Shown here one piece after another: positions 46,191 to 54,428 of a DNA stretch of 64,000 nt. The DNA comes from Allosphingosinicella sp. GTDB lineage: Bacteria > Pseudomonadota > Alphaproteobacteria > Sphingomonadales > Sphingomonadaceae. The DNA lies in the NCBI GenBank assembly GCA_030447665.1, contig JAUJOJ010000003.1, forward strand, positions 203,788 through 267,787, written 5' to 3'. Under the pieces are notes generated by a model. It searched no databases and was not told where the DNA came from. It saw only the letters and a program-made list of their open reading frames with translations. Made by a program: the position numbers and the translations under genes. How positions within the stretch are numbered: position 1 is the first letter of the stretch; every line of letters starts with the position of its first letter.

Positions 46191-46586
46191 ATGAACCGCC
46201 AGATAAAACTGATCCTCGCCGCCGGCATCGGCCTTGCGGCAGTGGTTGGCGGCACGGGCGTCGCCTATGCGATGTTCCAGGACGCCTCCGCTTCGCTCCG
46301 CGCAAGCGGCAAGGTCGGCGAGCAGGCCGACGGCTATCTGGGCGTGGTCGGCTCGGCCGACGCGTCGCTCCGCGCTCAGGTGGATGCGATCAACATCAAG
46401 CGGCGCGCTTACTATACCGATCTTGCCGGCAAGCGCGGCGCCAAGATCGAGGAGGTCGCCGCCGCCACCGCCTGCGAGATTTTCGCAAGCCGGGTGGGGC
46501 CCGGCCAATATTATCGGCTGGCCGATGGGGTGTGGCGCCAGCGGGACGAAGGTGCGCCGGTCCCGCGCCCCAATTATTGCGGCTGA
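46191..46586 (+). CDS. ydbL: YdbL (DUF1318) family periplasmic protein
   Basis: 131 aa with a signal peptide (LILAAGIGLAAVVGGTGVAYA). The mature part ASLRASGKVGEQADGYLGVV and the central INIKRRAYYTDLAGKRGAKI are typical of DUF1318. In E. coli YdbL limits YnbE multimerisation in the YdbH-YnbE complex. It starts 2 bp after ynbE. Its last 13 bp overlap the convergent lipoprotein gene. Confidence 0.9.
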   Translation: MNRQIKLILAAGIGLAAVVGGTGVAYAMFQDASASLRASGKVGEQADGYLGVVGSADASLRAQVDAINIKRRAYYTDLAGKRGAKIEEVAAATACEIFASRVGPGQYYRLADGVWRQRDEGAPVPRPNYCG

Positions 46587-47380
46587 GCCCGGTCGGCTTC
46601 GAACAAGTTTCGATATTCGGGCTTGAGCGCCCACAAAGTGGCGGGGTCGATGTTGAGATCGACCTGGTAACTGCTTTCCGCATGCGGGCCGGCCACTGAC
46701 GGCGGCAGCCATATTTGAAGCACATCCAAACGGCCATTGCCGTTCGTGTCGGCCGGCACGACCGCCTGTTCGGCTAGAGGCGAACAGGCGGTCATAAAAT
46801 CATCAGGCGAAGGCGGGATGACTTCGCCCCGCTTTTCCAAACGGGCCGCATCCAGGCCCTTGCAGTAGCGGCTGCTGAGCGCGGGGATCACCTGGTTGCT
46901 GGAAAACAATTCCTCGAAGCTGACGAGCTTGCCGGCTTGGCGATCCCAGATGATGCCGTCGTGATCGGTGTTGGGGTGCAGCCCCCCGGTGAACGTGCTC
47001 GCTTCGCTGATCATGCTGAGCAGCCGCGGCGTATTGCCTGCCAGGCGCCATGCCTTTGAAAAGGAGTGAGCAAAGAAAGAGCCGCCGTCCTGCCCCATCG
47101 CTGCTTTGTCCTCCTTGGCGGCTGTCACCGCCTCGACGCGGTCACGGCCCAGCTCTTCCTCCAATTGCTTGCGCAGCCCCGGTATCGCCGCAGCTTCGGC
47201 CGGCCAGCTGTAGGTGAATTCGAGCGTGTCGCTCTTCTCCTCCACCTTCCTGGCGGCCGCGGCTGCCGGCTTGAACCCGACATTCGCCGACGGCTGCGCT
47301 CCAGTGGCATTATCGGGCGCAGGTTCGGCCTGGCAGGCGGCCAGCGCCAAGGCGCCGGCGATGAGGAAGCTCCTTTTCAT
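46574..47380 (-). CDS. DUF4163/DUF3298-type lipoprotein
   Basis: 268 aa, complete. Lipoprotein signal MKRSFLIAGALALAACQAEP with the lipobox Cys16. A DUF4163-like domain (LEFTYSWPAEAAAIPGLRKQ) and DUF3298-like part with STFTGGLHPNTDHDGIIWDR follow; the GGxH motif is typical. Probably faces the periplasm. Function unknown. Confidence 0.85.
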   Translation of the reverse strand: MKRSFLIAGALALAACQAEPAPDNATGAQPSANVGFKPAAAAARKVEEKSDTLEFTYSWPAEAAAIPGLRKQLEEELGRDRVEAVTAAKEDKAAMGQDGGSFFAHSFSKAWRLAGNTPRLLSMISEASTFTGGLHPNTDHDGIIWDRQAGKLVSFEELFSSNQVIPALSSRYCKGLDAARLEKRGEVIPPSPDDFMTACSPLAEQAVVPADTNGNGRLDVLQIWLPPSVAGPHAESSYQVDLNIDPATLWALKPEYRNLFEADRAQPQ

Positions 47381-47427
47381 CGTTAAAACCTAGGCTACGG
47401 GACAGCGGTCGTCCATCGCCATACAGA

Positions 47428-47449
47428 TTGACGTTGACGTGAACGTAAA
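47428..47449. promoter_or_regulatory. LiuR-type MerR operator
   Basis: Near-perfect palindrome beginning TTGACGTTGACGTGAACGT and ending AAA. It matches the TTTACGTTnACGTnAACGTAAA pattern of LiuR-class MerR regulators. It lies 14-35 bp before the chosen start of the MerR gene, so autoregulation and control of the acyl-CoA dehydrogenase are likely. Confidence 0.75.
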
Positions 47450-47462
47450 GTACTGGCTCGCC

Positions 47463-47888
47463 ATGCCGCAGACAGCCCTCCATTCCGATTTCAAGCATCT
47501 CAACACGAGCACGCAGACCTACTCGATCACCGATCTTTGCGAGGAGTTCGCGGTGACGGCGCGGGCGCTGCGCTTCTACGAGGACGAGGGCCTGATCTCG
47601 CCCAAGCGTCAGGGCCTCTCTCGCATCTATTCCTGGCGCGATCGCGCCCGGCTCGCCTGGATCCTGCGAGGAAAGCGCGTCGGCTTCAGCCTTGCCGACA
47701 TTCGCGAGATGATCGACCTTTACGATATCGGCGACGGCCGCGCCTCCCAGCGCCGTTTCACGCTCCACAAGTGCCGGCAGCGGATCGATCAATTGAAGAA
47801 GCAGCAGGTCGATATCGAGGCAACCATTGCAGAGCTGCAGGACTTCGTCGATGTGCTCGCCAAGGGCGAAGCCGCCGCCGCGAACTGA
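47463..47888 (+). CDS. MerR family regulator (LiuR/PsrA-like)
   Basis: 141 aa. The helix-turn-helix reads YSITDLCEEFAVTARALRFY, followed by EDEGLISPKRQGLSRIYSWR and a dimerising coiled coil (RRFTLHKCRQRIDQLKKQQV). There are no C-terminal metal-binding cysteines. ATG at 47463 is used; the upstream GTG at 47439 lies inside the operator. Regulators of this type control branched-chain amino-acid or fatty-acid catabolism. The downstream gene is an acyl-CoA dehydrogenase. Confidence 0.9.
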   Translation: MPQTALHSDFKHLNTSTQTYSITDLCEEFAVTARALRFYEDEGLISPKRQGLSRIYSWRDRARLAWILRGKRVGFSLADIREMIDLYDIGDGRASQRRFTLHKCRQRIDQLKKQQVDIEATIAELQDFVDVLAKGEAAAAN

Positions 47889-47904
47889 TTCCAGGAGCCC
47901 CTAA

Positions 47905-49700
47905 ATGCCCAGCTATACCGCCCCCATCCGGGAGACGCGCTTCATCTTCGATCACGTGCTCGGGCTCGAGCGCTACTCGAACATTCCCGGCTTCGAGAAT
48001 GCCACGCCGGACATGATCGACGCGATCCTCGGCGAAGGCGGACGCTTTTGCGAGGAGGTGCTGCAACCGTTGAACCGGGTTGGGGACGAAGCGGGCTGCG
48101 TTCGCCACGAGGACGGCTCCGTCACCACCCCGCCGGGCTTCAAGGAAGCTTGGGACCAGTTCGTCGCCGGCGGCTGGACGACGCTGTCGGCGCCCGAAGA
48201 ATATGGCGGGCAGGGGCTTCCCACGGTCGTTTCCACCGCAATGGCGGAGTATCTCTGCTCGGCCAATCATTCGTTCGAAATGTATAATGGCCTTACCCAG
48301 GGCGTGATCGCCTCGATCCTGGTCAAGGGGTCGGACGAGCAGAAGGCGGCCTATCTCCCCAACATGGTCTCCGGCCGCTGGACCGGCACCATGAACCTCA
48401 CCGAGCCGCATTGCGGGACCGACCTCGGCCTCATCCGCACCAAGGCGGAGCCGCAGGGCGACGGCAGCTACACGATCAGCGGCACCAAGATCTTCATCTC
48501 GTCGGGCGAGCATGATCTGGCGGAGAACATCATCCACCTCGTCCTCGCCAAGATCGCCGGCGCGCCCGACACTGTGAAGGGCATCTCGCTCTTCATCGTG
48601 CCCAAATTCCTTGTCGAGGCGGACGGCTCGCTCGGCGCCCGCAACAGCCTTCAGTGCGGCTCGATCGAGCATAAGATGGGCATTCACGGCAATTCGACCT
48701 GCGTCATGAATTATGACGGCGCCACCGGCTATCTGGTCGGCGAGCAGGAAAAGGGCCTTGCCGCGATGTTCATCATGATGAACGCGGCGCGGCTCGGCGT
48801 CGGCCTCCAGGGTTGGCGCAGGCCGAGGTCGCCTACCAGAATGCCGTCCAGTACGCCAAGGACCGGCGGCAGGGCAGGGCGCTCGTCCCCGACCTTCGCG
48901 ATCCTGAGGCCAAGGCCGACGCGCTTTTCGTCCACCCGGACGTGCGCCGGATGCTGATGGAGGCGAAAGCCTATAACGAGGCATCCCGCGCGCTGGTTCT
49001 CTGGGGCGCGCTCCAGGTCGATCTCGCCCGCAAGGCGCCGGACGAGGCGGAGCGGGAGGCGGCGATGGACATCATCTCGCTGCTGACGCCCGTCATCAAA
49101 GGCTATCTGACCGACAAGGGCTTCGAGGTCGCGGTCAATGCCCAGCAGGTTTATGGCGGCCACGGCTATATCCGCGAGTGGGGAATGGACCAGTTCGTCC
49201 GCGATGCCCGCATCGCCCAGATTTACGAGGGCACCAACGGCGTCCAGGCCATGGACCTGGTCGGCCGCAAGCTCGCCCAGAATGGCGGCCGCGCCATCCA
49301 GGCGTTCTTCAAGCTCGTCGGAGAAGAAGCGGCGGCCGCGAAAAGCGAGGATCAGCTCGCGGCGCTTGCCTCGCCGCTGGAGAAGGCCAATGGGGAGCTC
49401 CAGCAGGCGACCATGTGGTTCATGGCGAACGGCATGGCAAATCCCAACAATGTCGGTGCCGGCGCCTATCACTACATGCACCTGATGGGCATCGTCTCCC
49501 TCGGCCTGATGTGGCTGCGCATGGCCAAAGCCAGCGCAGCCGCGCTCGCGAACGGCGCCGAAGATCGCGGATTCCACGAAGCCAAGCTCGTCACCGCCCG
49601 TTTCTTTGCCGAGCGTATCATTCCCGAGGCGGGAGCGCTGCGCCGCAAGATCGAGGCCAGCGCGGACACGGTGATGGCGCTTCCGGTCGAAGCGTTTTGA
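47905..49700 (+). CDS. Acyl-CoA dehydrogenase (C-terminal-extended type), one frameshift
   Basis: FAD enzyme of fatty-acid beta-oxidation, about 598 aa. The FAD/substrate segment [20 protein letters not shown], catalytic Glu region [18 protein letters not shown] and [20 protein letters not shown] are all present. The C-terminal extension ([20 protein letters not shown]) marks the AcdH/DUF subgroup. One base is extra near 48810 (after GVGLQG). It begins 16 bp after the MerR gene. A family 2 repeat follows the stop directly. Confidence 0.92.
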
Positions 49701-49701
49701 G

Positions 49702-49772
49702 AGTCTGTTTGGAAATGCGGTCAAGAGCGCATTTCTCGGTCTCGGCGCCGGAACCGCATCCCAAACAGAGTC
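49702..49772. repeat. Palindromic repeat, family 2, copy 2
   Basis: CTGTTTGGAAATGCGGTCAA, then GAGCGCATTTCTCGG, ending CCGCATCCCAAACAG. It starts 2-4 bp after the acyl-CoA dehydrogenase stop. Aligned as its reverse complement it matches 13753-13873, apart from the 58-bp hairpin. Relative to the gene it follows, it has the same orientation as copy 1. Confidence 0.85.
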
Positions 49773-49827
49773 TAAACTTCGTCAGATGGGCGTTGCCAGC
49801 GCGTTCCTTTTCGCTTAGCTTTGGCGA

Positions 49828-49947
49828 ATGGCATTCCTAAGCGCCTCTTACGAACGACTTAATTCGCGGTATGCAGCCGCGTCGACTGCGGCTGCGCGCT
49901 GGTGGCGCTGGTCTCACACCCGCTGGCGCGCCCGCATTTTCGCGTAA
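49828..49947 (+). CDS. trpL: Tryptophan leader peptide (attenuator)
   Basis: A 39-codon ORF (MAFLSASYERLNSRYAAAST, then AAARWWRWSHTRWRARIFA). Trp codons are numbers 25, 26, 28 and 33, four Trp within nine residues. It ends 40 bp before an intrinsic terminator (49988-50013), with aroF-trpE-trpG downstream. This is the classical arrangement for transcription attenuation by charged tRNA-Trp. No strong Shine-Dalgarno is seen (GGCGA before the ATG). Confidence 0.8.
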   Translation: MAFLSASYERLNSRYAAASTAAARWWRWSHTRWRARIFA

Positions 49948-49987
49948 CGAGAAGCGACCCCAGGGGAGCTTCCTTTCCGAACAGCAG

Positions 49988-50013
49988 GCCCGCCCTTCCG
50001 GCGGGCTTTTTTT
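49988..50013 (+). terminator. Attenuator terminator upstream of aroF
   Basis: GCCCGCC-CTTCC-GGCGGGC followed by seven T residues, 25 bp before the aroF ATG. It is placed after the Trp leader. Confidence 0.88.
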
Positions 50014-50037
50014 GCCCTTTTGCTTTGAAGGTATCCC

Positions 50038-51054
50038 ATGATCATCGTTCTGAAGCCCGAAGCCACGGCCGAAACGGCCAATGAGCTTCTCGACAAAATC
50101 GCCGCGAAGGGTTTGAAGCCGCTCCACATGCCGGGCATCGAACGGGTCGTGATCGGCGCGCTGGGAGACGAACGGGTGCTCGCCGAGCTGGCGCTCGACA
50201 GCCATCCGATGGTCAGATCCCTGAAGCCGATCCTGGCGCCCTACAAGCTGGTCAGCCGCGAGCTCCACCCGCACGACACGATCGTCCGGCTGGGCAAGGT
50301 CGCGATCGGCGGCCGCGGCTTCTGCGTGATCGCCGGCCCCTGCGCGGTCGAGACGCGCGAGCAGACCCGCAACACCGCGCTCATTGCCAAGAAGGCCGGT
50401 GCCCATGCGCTGCGCGCCGGCGCCTACAAGCCGCGCACCAGCCCCTACACTTTCCAGGGCCATGGCCTCGACGGGTTGAAGATCCTGAGGGCGATCGGCG
50501 ACGAGCTCGACCTTCCGGTCGTCACCGAGGTGATGGAAACCAGCGATGTCGGCGTGGTCGCCGACCATGCCGACGCGCTCCAGATCGGCGCCCGCAACAT
50601 GCAGAATTATGCGCTGCTGAAGGCGGTCGGCCGGGCCGGCAAGCCGGTGCTCCTGAAGCGCGGCATGGCGGCCAAGGTCGAGGATCTGCTGCTTGCCGCC
50701 GAATATCTGCTCGCGGAGGGCAATGAGCAGGTGATCCTGTGCGAACGCGGCATCCGCACCTTCGAGACCGCGACCCGCAACACGCTCGATCTCAACGCCA
50801 TTCCCTACATCAAGCAGAAGACTCACCTGCCGGTGCTGGTCGATCCCTCGCATGGGACGGGCGTGCGGGACCTCGTCACTCCGATGTCGCTCGCGGCCGC
50901 CGCCTGCGGAGCCGACGGACTGCTTGTGGAGGTTCACGAAGATCCGGCCAAGGCCTGGTCGGACGGCGCGCAGTCGCTCTATCCCGGAGGTTTCGAGCAG
51001 TTGATGCAATCGCTTCGTCCGGTGGTCCGGGCAGTCGGAAGAGAGCTGGCATGA
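50038..51054 (+). CDS. aroF: 3-deoxy-7-phosphoheptulonate (DAHP) synthase, type I beta
   Basis: First step of the shikimate pathway; 338 aa. An N-terminal ferredoxin-like (FL) regulatory domain (MIIVLKPEATAETANELLDK, ~70 residues) precedes the barrel. The metal and PEP site reads VIAGPCAVETREQTRNTALI, then GAYKPRTSPYTFQGHGLDGL, LKRGMAAKVEDLLLAAEYLL, ILCERGIRTFE and VDPSHGTGVRDLV. Linkage to trpE/trpG and the Trp leader suggest a Trp-controlled isoenzyme. The stop overlaps trpE (ATGA). Confidence 0.96.
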   Translation: MIIVLKPEATAETANELLDKIAAKGLKPLHMPGIERVVIGALGDERVLAELALDSHPMVRSLKPILAPYKLVSRELHPHDTIVRLGKVAIGGRGFCVIAGPCAVETREQTRNTALIAKKAGAHALRAGAYKPRTSPYTFQGHGLDGLKILRAIGDELDLPVVTEVMETSDVGVVADHADALQIGARNMQNYALLKAVGRAGKPVLLKRGMAAKVEDLLLAAEYLLAEGNEQVILCERGIRTFETATRNTLDLNAIPYIKQKTHLPVLVDPSHGTGVRDLVTPMSLAAAACGADGLLVEVHEDPAKAWSDGAQSLYPGGFEQLMQSLRPVVRAVGRELA

Positions 51055-52625
51055 CCTCGGCCGATCTCGGCTGCGGCAAGGCGCGGGCGCTGACCCGGCG
51101 CCTCAGCGCGGGCGCCGACATGCTGTCGCTTTACGCGGCGTTGAGCGCCGACGGCACGCGCGCCGACACGCTGCTGATCGAGACGCTCGCGGGCCCGAGC
51201 CTGATCCTCGACCGGGCTGCTCTTCGCATCGAGTGCCGGGGACCGACCGCCTCGGCTGCGGCGCTGACGAAAAGCGGTGCGCTCGTTCTTCGAGCGATCG
51301 AGCGGAGCCTTGCTCCTCATCTGGAGACCAGCGCGCTGGATCGGCTCAGCTTTCGCTTTCCGGCCCCCGGCGGCCTCGACGCGGAGGCGCGGCTGCTCGC
51401 GCCGTCGCCGTTCGACGCCCTGCGCGCCATCGTGACCGGCCTCACGAGCATGTCGCGGGAAGAGCCGTTCACGCTCGCCTGCCCCGGCATGGTCGCCTTC
51501 GACCATGTCGATCTGTTCGAGCAATTGCCGCCCGCCGAAGCGGATCCGCTCGGCTTCCCGGATTTCGTCTTCTGGCTCGCCGAATCCCTGATCGTGATGG
51601 AGCCCGGCCTCGCGCCGCGTCTGGTCTGCACCGCCTTCGGCTCGGACGATCCGGTGGAGGCGGAGCGCTCCCACTTCAGCGCCGCCGAGCGGCTGGCGGC
51701 GCTGGCGGCGAGGTGCGAGGCCGCCTCTCCGCTGCCGGACCTGCCGCGAACGGCCGCCGCGCCTGCGCCGGCCGAGCAAAGCGATCTGGACGACGGCGAA
51801 TATTGCGCAATTGTCGCCGAGCTGAAGGGCCGCATCCGCGAAGGTGACGTTTATCAGATCGTCCCATCGCGCACCTTCCGAGCCCCCTGCGCCGATCCTC
51901 TCCGCTCCTTCGCCGCCGTGCGCCGGCTGGATCCGAGCCCCTATATGTTCTTCGTCTCCGCCGGCGATCACCTGCTGTTCGGGGCGTCCCCCGAAACGGC
52001 GGTCCGAGTCTCGAGGCAGGAGGGCTGGCCCACGGTCGAGGTCAAGCCGATCGCCGGCACCCGTCCGCGCGGCGCGACGGCGGACGAGGACGACCGCATG
52101 GAGGCCGATCTGCGCCTCGACCAGAAGGAAATCGCCGAGCACATGATGCTGGTCGATCTTGCGCGCAACGATGTCGCGCGGATCTGCATTCCGGGCAGCC
52201 GCCGCGTCGATCGGCTGATGAGCGTCGAACGCTACGCCCGCGTCATGCATCTCGTCTCCTCGGTCCGGGGCACGCTCGCGATCGGCTTCGACGCGTTCCA
52301 TGCGCTGCAGGCCTGCCTTAATGTCGGCACGCTTTCGGGCGCACCCAAGCTCAAGGCGATGGAGCTGCTCCGCCTCACCGAAAAGACCAAGCGCGGCCCC
52401 TATGGCGGCGCAGTCGGCTGGATCAACGGCGAGGGGATGATGGATACCGGCGTGATCATCCGCTCGGCCCTCGTCAAGGACGGCATGGCGCATGTTCGCG
52501 CCGGGGCAGGGGTCGTGCACGATTCCGATCCGCAGCGCGAGGCCGACGAGACCCGGCGCAAGGCGTCCGCCATATTGTCGGCTCTGGCGCAAACCCTGGT
52601 CCGCGAAGAGGAGACCGCGGCATGA
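51051..52625 (+). CDS. trpE: Anthranilate synthase component I
   Basis: Converts chorismate to anthranilate with TrpG; 524 aa. An N-terminal half with the feedback-binding LLIETLAGPSLILDRAALRI is followed by the chorismate-binding domain: REGDVYQIVPSRTF, GASPETAVRVSRQE, VKPIAGTRPRGATADEDDRM, MLVDLARNDVARICIPGSRR, VGTLSGAPKLKAMELL and PYGGAVGWINGEGMMDTGVI. ATG overlaps the aroF stop, and its own stop overlaps trpG. Confidence 0.96.
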   Translation: MTSADLGCGKARALTRRLSAGADMLSLYAALSADGTRADTLLIETLAGPSLILDRAALRIECRGPTASAAALTKSGALVLRAIERSLAPHLETSALDRLSFRFPAPGGLDAEARLLAPSPFDALRAIVTGLTSMSREEPFTLACPGMVAFDHVDLFEQLPPAEADPLGFPDFVFWLAESLIVMEPGLAPRLVCTAFGSDDPVEAERSHFSAAERLAALAARCEAASPLPDLPRTAAAPAPAEQSDLDDGEYCAIVAELKGRIREGDVYQIVPSRTFRAPCADPLRSFAAVRRLDPSPYMFFVSAGDHLLFGASPETAVRVSRQEGWPTVEVKPIAGTRPRGATADEDDRMEADLRLDQKEIAEHMMLVDLARNDVARICIPGSRRVDRLMSVERYARVMHLVSSVRGTLAIGFDAFHALQACLNVGTLSGAPKLKAMELLRLTEKTKRGPYGGAVGWINGEGMMDTGVIIRSALVKDGMAHVRAGAGVVHDSDPQREADETRRKASAILSALAQTLVREEETAA

Positions 52626-53194
52626 GATCGTCGGTCCTGATCATCGACAATCTGGATTCCTTCACCTTCAACCTCGTTGAAGCGTTTGAGTGCCTTGGCG
52701 CCCGGGTGCGGGTCCTCAGGAACTCGGTCGATCCGCAACGGGCGCTGAGCATCGCCGAGGAGGGCGATTCGCTGCTGCTGCTGTCGCCGGGGCCGGGGCG
52801 CCCGGAAGAGGCGGGCTGCTGCATCGAGCTGATCAAATTGGCGCGCGCGCGAGTGCCGCTGTTCGGCGTTTGCCTCGGTCATCAGGCGCTGGTGCAGGAG
52901 GCGGGCGGCCTGGTCTGCCACGCGCCGGAGGCAGTGCATGGCAAGGCCTCGCTGCTCCAGCATGACGCCGCCGGTCCCTTTGCCGGCATCATCGGGCCGC
53001 TGCAGGTCGGCCGCTACCATTCGCTTTGCACCCGCGAGGTGCCGGCGCGCTTCCGCGTTCATGCCGAATTGGAGGGAATGGCGATGGCGATCAGCGATAC
53101 GGAAGCGATGCAGATCGGGCTTCAATTTCACCCCGAATCGATCCTGACGCCGGCTGGAAACCACATCCTGCGCAACATCCTGCGGCTGCATTGA
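52622..53194 (+). CDS. trpG: Anthranilate synthase component II (glutamine amidotransferase)
   Basis: 190-aa class I glutaminase supplying ammonia to TrpE. IIDNLDSFTFNLVEAFECLG opens the fold. LLSPGPGRPEEAG, the nucleophile GVCLGHQALVQEAGG (Cys), and the HPES of LQFHPESILTPAGNHILRNI (His, Glu) are present. ATG overlaps the trpE stop (ATGA). It is the last gene of the aroF-trpE-trpG operon. Confidence 0.95.
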   Translation: MRSSVLIIDNLDSFTFNLVEAFECLGARVRVLRNSVDPQRALSIAEEGDSLLLLSPGPGRPEEAGCCIELIKLARARVPLFGVCLGHQALVQEAGGLVCHAPEAVHGKASLLQHDAAGPFAGIIGPLQVGRYHSLCTREVPARFRVHAELEGMAMAISDTEAMQIGLQFHPESILTPAGNHILRNILRLH

Positions 53195-53252
53195 TGTGCC
53201 CGTTCATCGCCTATTCCATTGACTTTGCTTATCGATCCGGCGAGTTACGAAG

Positions 53253-53381
53253 ATGATGAAGCAGTTCTCGCTCTCCACGGCTTGCCCGATCGCTCCGCTT
53301 TCAGCGGCTGTGCCGGTGCGCGCGTCCGCTGCTGCTGCGCCTTATTATTCGTATGGCACGCATTGGGCGGGACCGGACTGA
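53253..53381 (+). CDS. Candidate Tyr-rich leader peptide upstream of phhA
   Basis: A 42-codon ORF (MMKQFSLSTACPIAPLSAAV, then PVRASAAAAPYYSYGTHWAG and PD). Tyr codons 31, 32 and 34 are clustered near the end, with a terminator 30 bp downstream and phhA after that. The layout copies that of an amino-acid leader. A ribosome-binding site is only weakly suggested. It could instead be an ordinary small protein. Confidence 0.5.
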   Translation: MMKQFSLSTACPIAPLSAAVPVRASAAAAPYYSYGTHWAGPD

Positions 53382-53410
53382 CGCGCTGATTTCAAGAGCA
53401 TTTGTCACCA

Positions 53411-53441
53411 AACCCCGTCCGGATCTCCTGGCGGGGTTTTT
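53411..53441 (+). terminator. Intrinsic terminator between leader ORF and phhA
   Basis: AACCCCG pairs with CGGGGTT across a 14-nt loop, followed by TTTTTC and further T residues. It ends 20 bp before phhA, so it can only act as an attenuator or as the trpG terminator. Confidence 0.75.
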
Positions 53442-53461
53442 CATTTTTCAAGGATCACAGC

Positions 53462-54337
53462 ATGTTCACGGAATTAGAGAATTCGGATGTCGCTCCTCCC
53501 GCGGCCAAATCACACATTCACCTGACGCGTCCGGCCGGCACGGCCGAGGACTGGACCATCCCGCAGCATTGGGAGCGGTTCACTGCGGAGGAACACCGTG
53601 TCTGGGACCTGCTCTTCGCCCGGCAAGAGGCGCAGCTCTCCGGCCGGGTTGTTCGCGCCTTCGAGGAAGGGCTCGATGTTCTTCACCTCTCTCGGCCCGG
53701 AATTCCGGAGCTTTCCGAACTCAACGACCGCCTCACCGCCCGCACCGGCTGGAGCGTCGTCGCCGTCCCCGGGCTGGTGCCCGATGATATTTTCTTCGGC
53801 CACCTTGCCAACCGACGCTTCCCGGCCGGCAACTTCATCCGCTCGGCTTCCCAGCTCGATTATCTGGAGGAGCCGGACGTCTTTCACGACGTCTTCGGCC
53901 ACGTGCCGATGCTCGCCGATCCCCAGGTCGGCGATTTCATGCAGGCGCTTGGGCAAGCGGGCCTCGCCGCGCTCGGCAAGGGCAACGTCCACCGGCTGTC
54001 GCGGCTCTACTGGTACACGGTCGAGTTCGGCCTCGCCCGCGAAGACGGCGCGCTGAAAATCTATGGGGCGGGGATCGCCGCGTCCAGCTTCCAGGAATCG
54101 GTTTATTCCCTGGAAAGCGACGTGCCCGAGCGGTTGCCGTTCGACCTCACCCGGGTCCTTCGCACCCGCTACAGGTCCGACGCTCTCCAGCGCTGCTACT
54201 TCGTCGTGGACAGCTTCGAGGACCTGCTCGGGCAGATTGCGGGCGCGGATCTCGACCGGCTGTACCAAGAGATCGCCGCTCTCGATGAATTCGAACCGGG
54301 AGTGCTTCCGCTCACGGCTGCTGGGGCAGGGGAATGA
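53462..54337 (+). CDS. phhA: Phenylalanine 4-monooxygenase
   Basis: Pterin- and iron-dependent hydroxylase converting phenylalanine to tyrosine; 291 aa. The iron triad is His-His in EEPDVFHDVFGHVPMLADPQ and the Glu of LYWYTVEFGLAREDGALKIY. No N-terminal ACT domain, as usual for bacterial enzymes. folE in this window provides a pterin precursor. The 3' end overlaps a small minus-strand ORF. Confidence 0.96.
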   Translation: MFTELENSDVAPPAAKSHIHLTRPAGTAEDWTIPQHWERFTAEEHRVWDLLFARQEAQLSGRVVRAFEEGLDVLHLSRPGIPELSELNDRLTARTGWSVVAVPGLVPDDIFFGHLANRRFPAGNFIRSASQLDYLEEPDVFHDVFGHVPMLADPQVGDFMQALGQAGLAALGKGNVHRLSRLYWYTVEFGLAREDGALKIYGAGIAASSFQESVYSLESDVPERLPFDLTRVLRTRYRSDALQRCYFVVDSFEDLLGQIAGADLDRLYQEIAALDEFEPGVLPLTAAGAGE

Positions 54338-54419
54338 ACTCGAACAGATCGAGCTTCGAACCTTCCCGCGGCCAGGGGATGACGAGTCGGTAGCGGCGGT
54401 CGCCGATTCTTTCCGGCAT
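54312..54419 (-). CDS. Possible small protein downstream of pcm
   Basis: A 35-codon ORF, MPERIGDRRYRLVIPWPREG then SKLDLFEFIPLPQQP, starting 9 bp after the pcm stop on the same strand. The composition (aromatic, charged, Pro) looks like real coding sequence. I do not recognise a family. It overlaps the last 26 bp of the convergent phhA. Confidence 0.45.
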   Translation of the reverse strand: MPERIGDRRYRLVIPWPREGSKLDLFEFIPLPQQP

Positions 54420-54428
54420 CGGCTTCGC

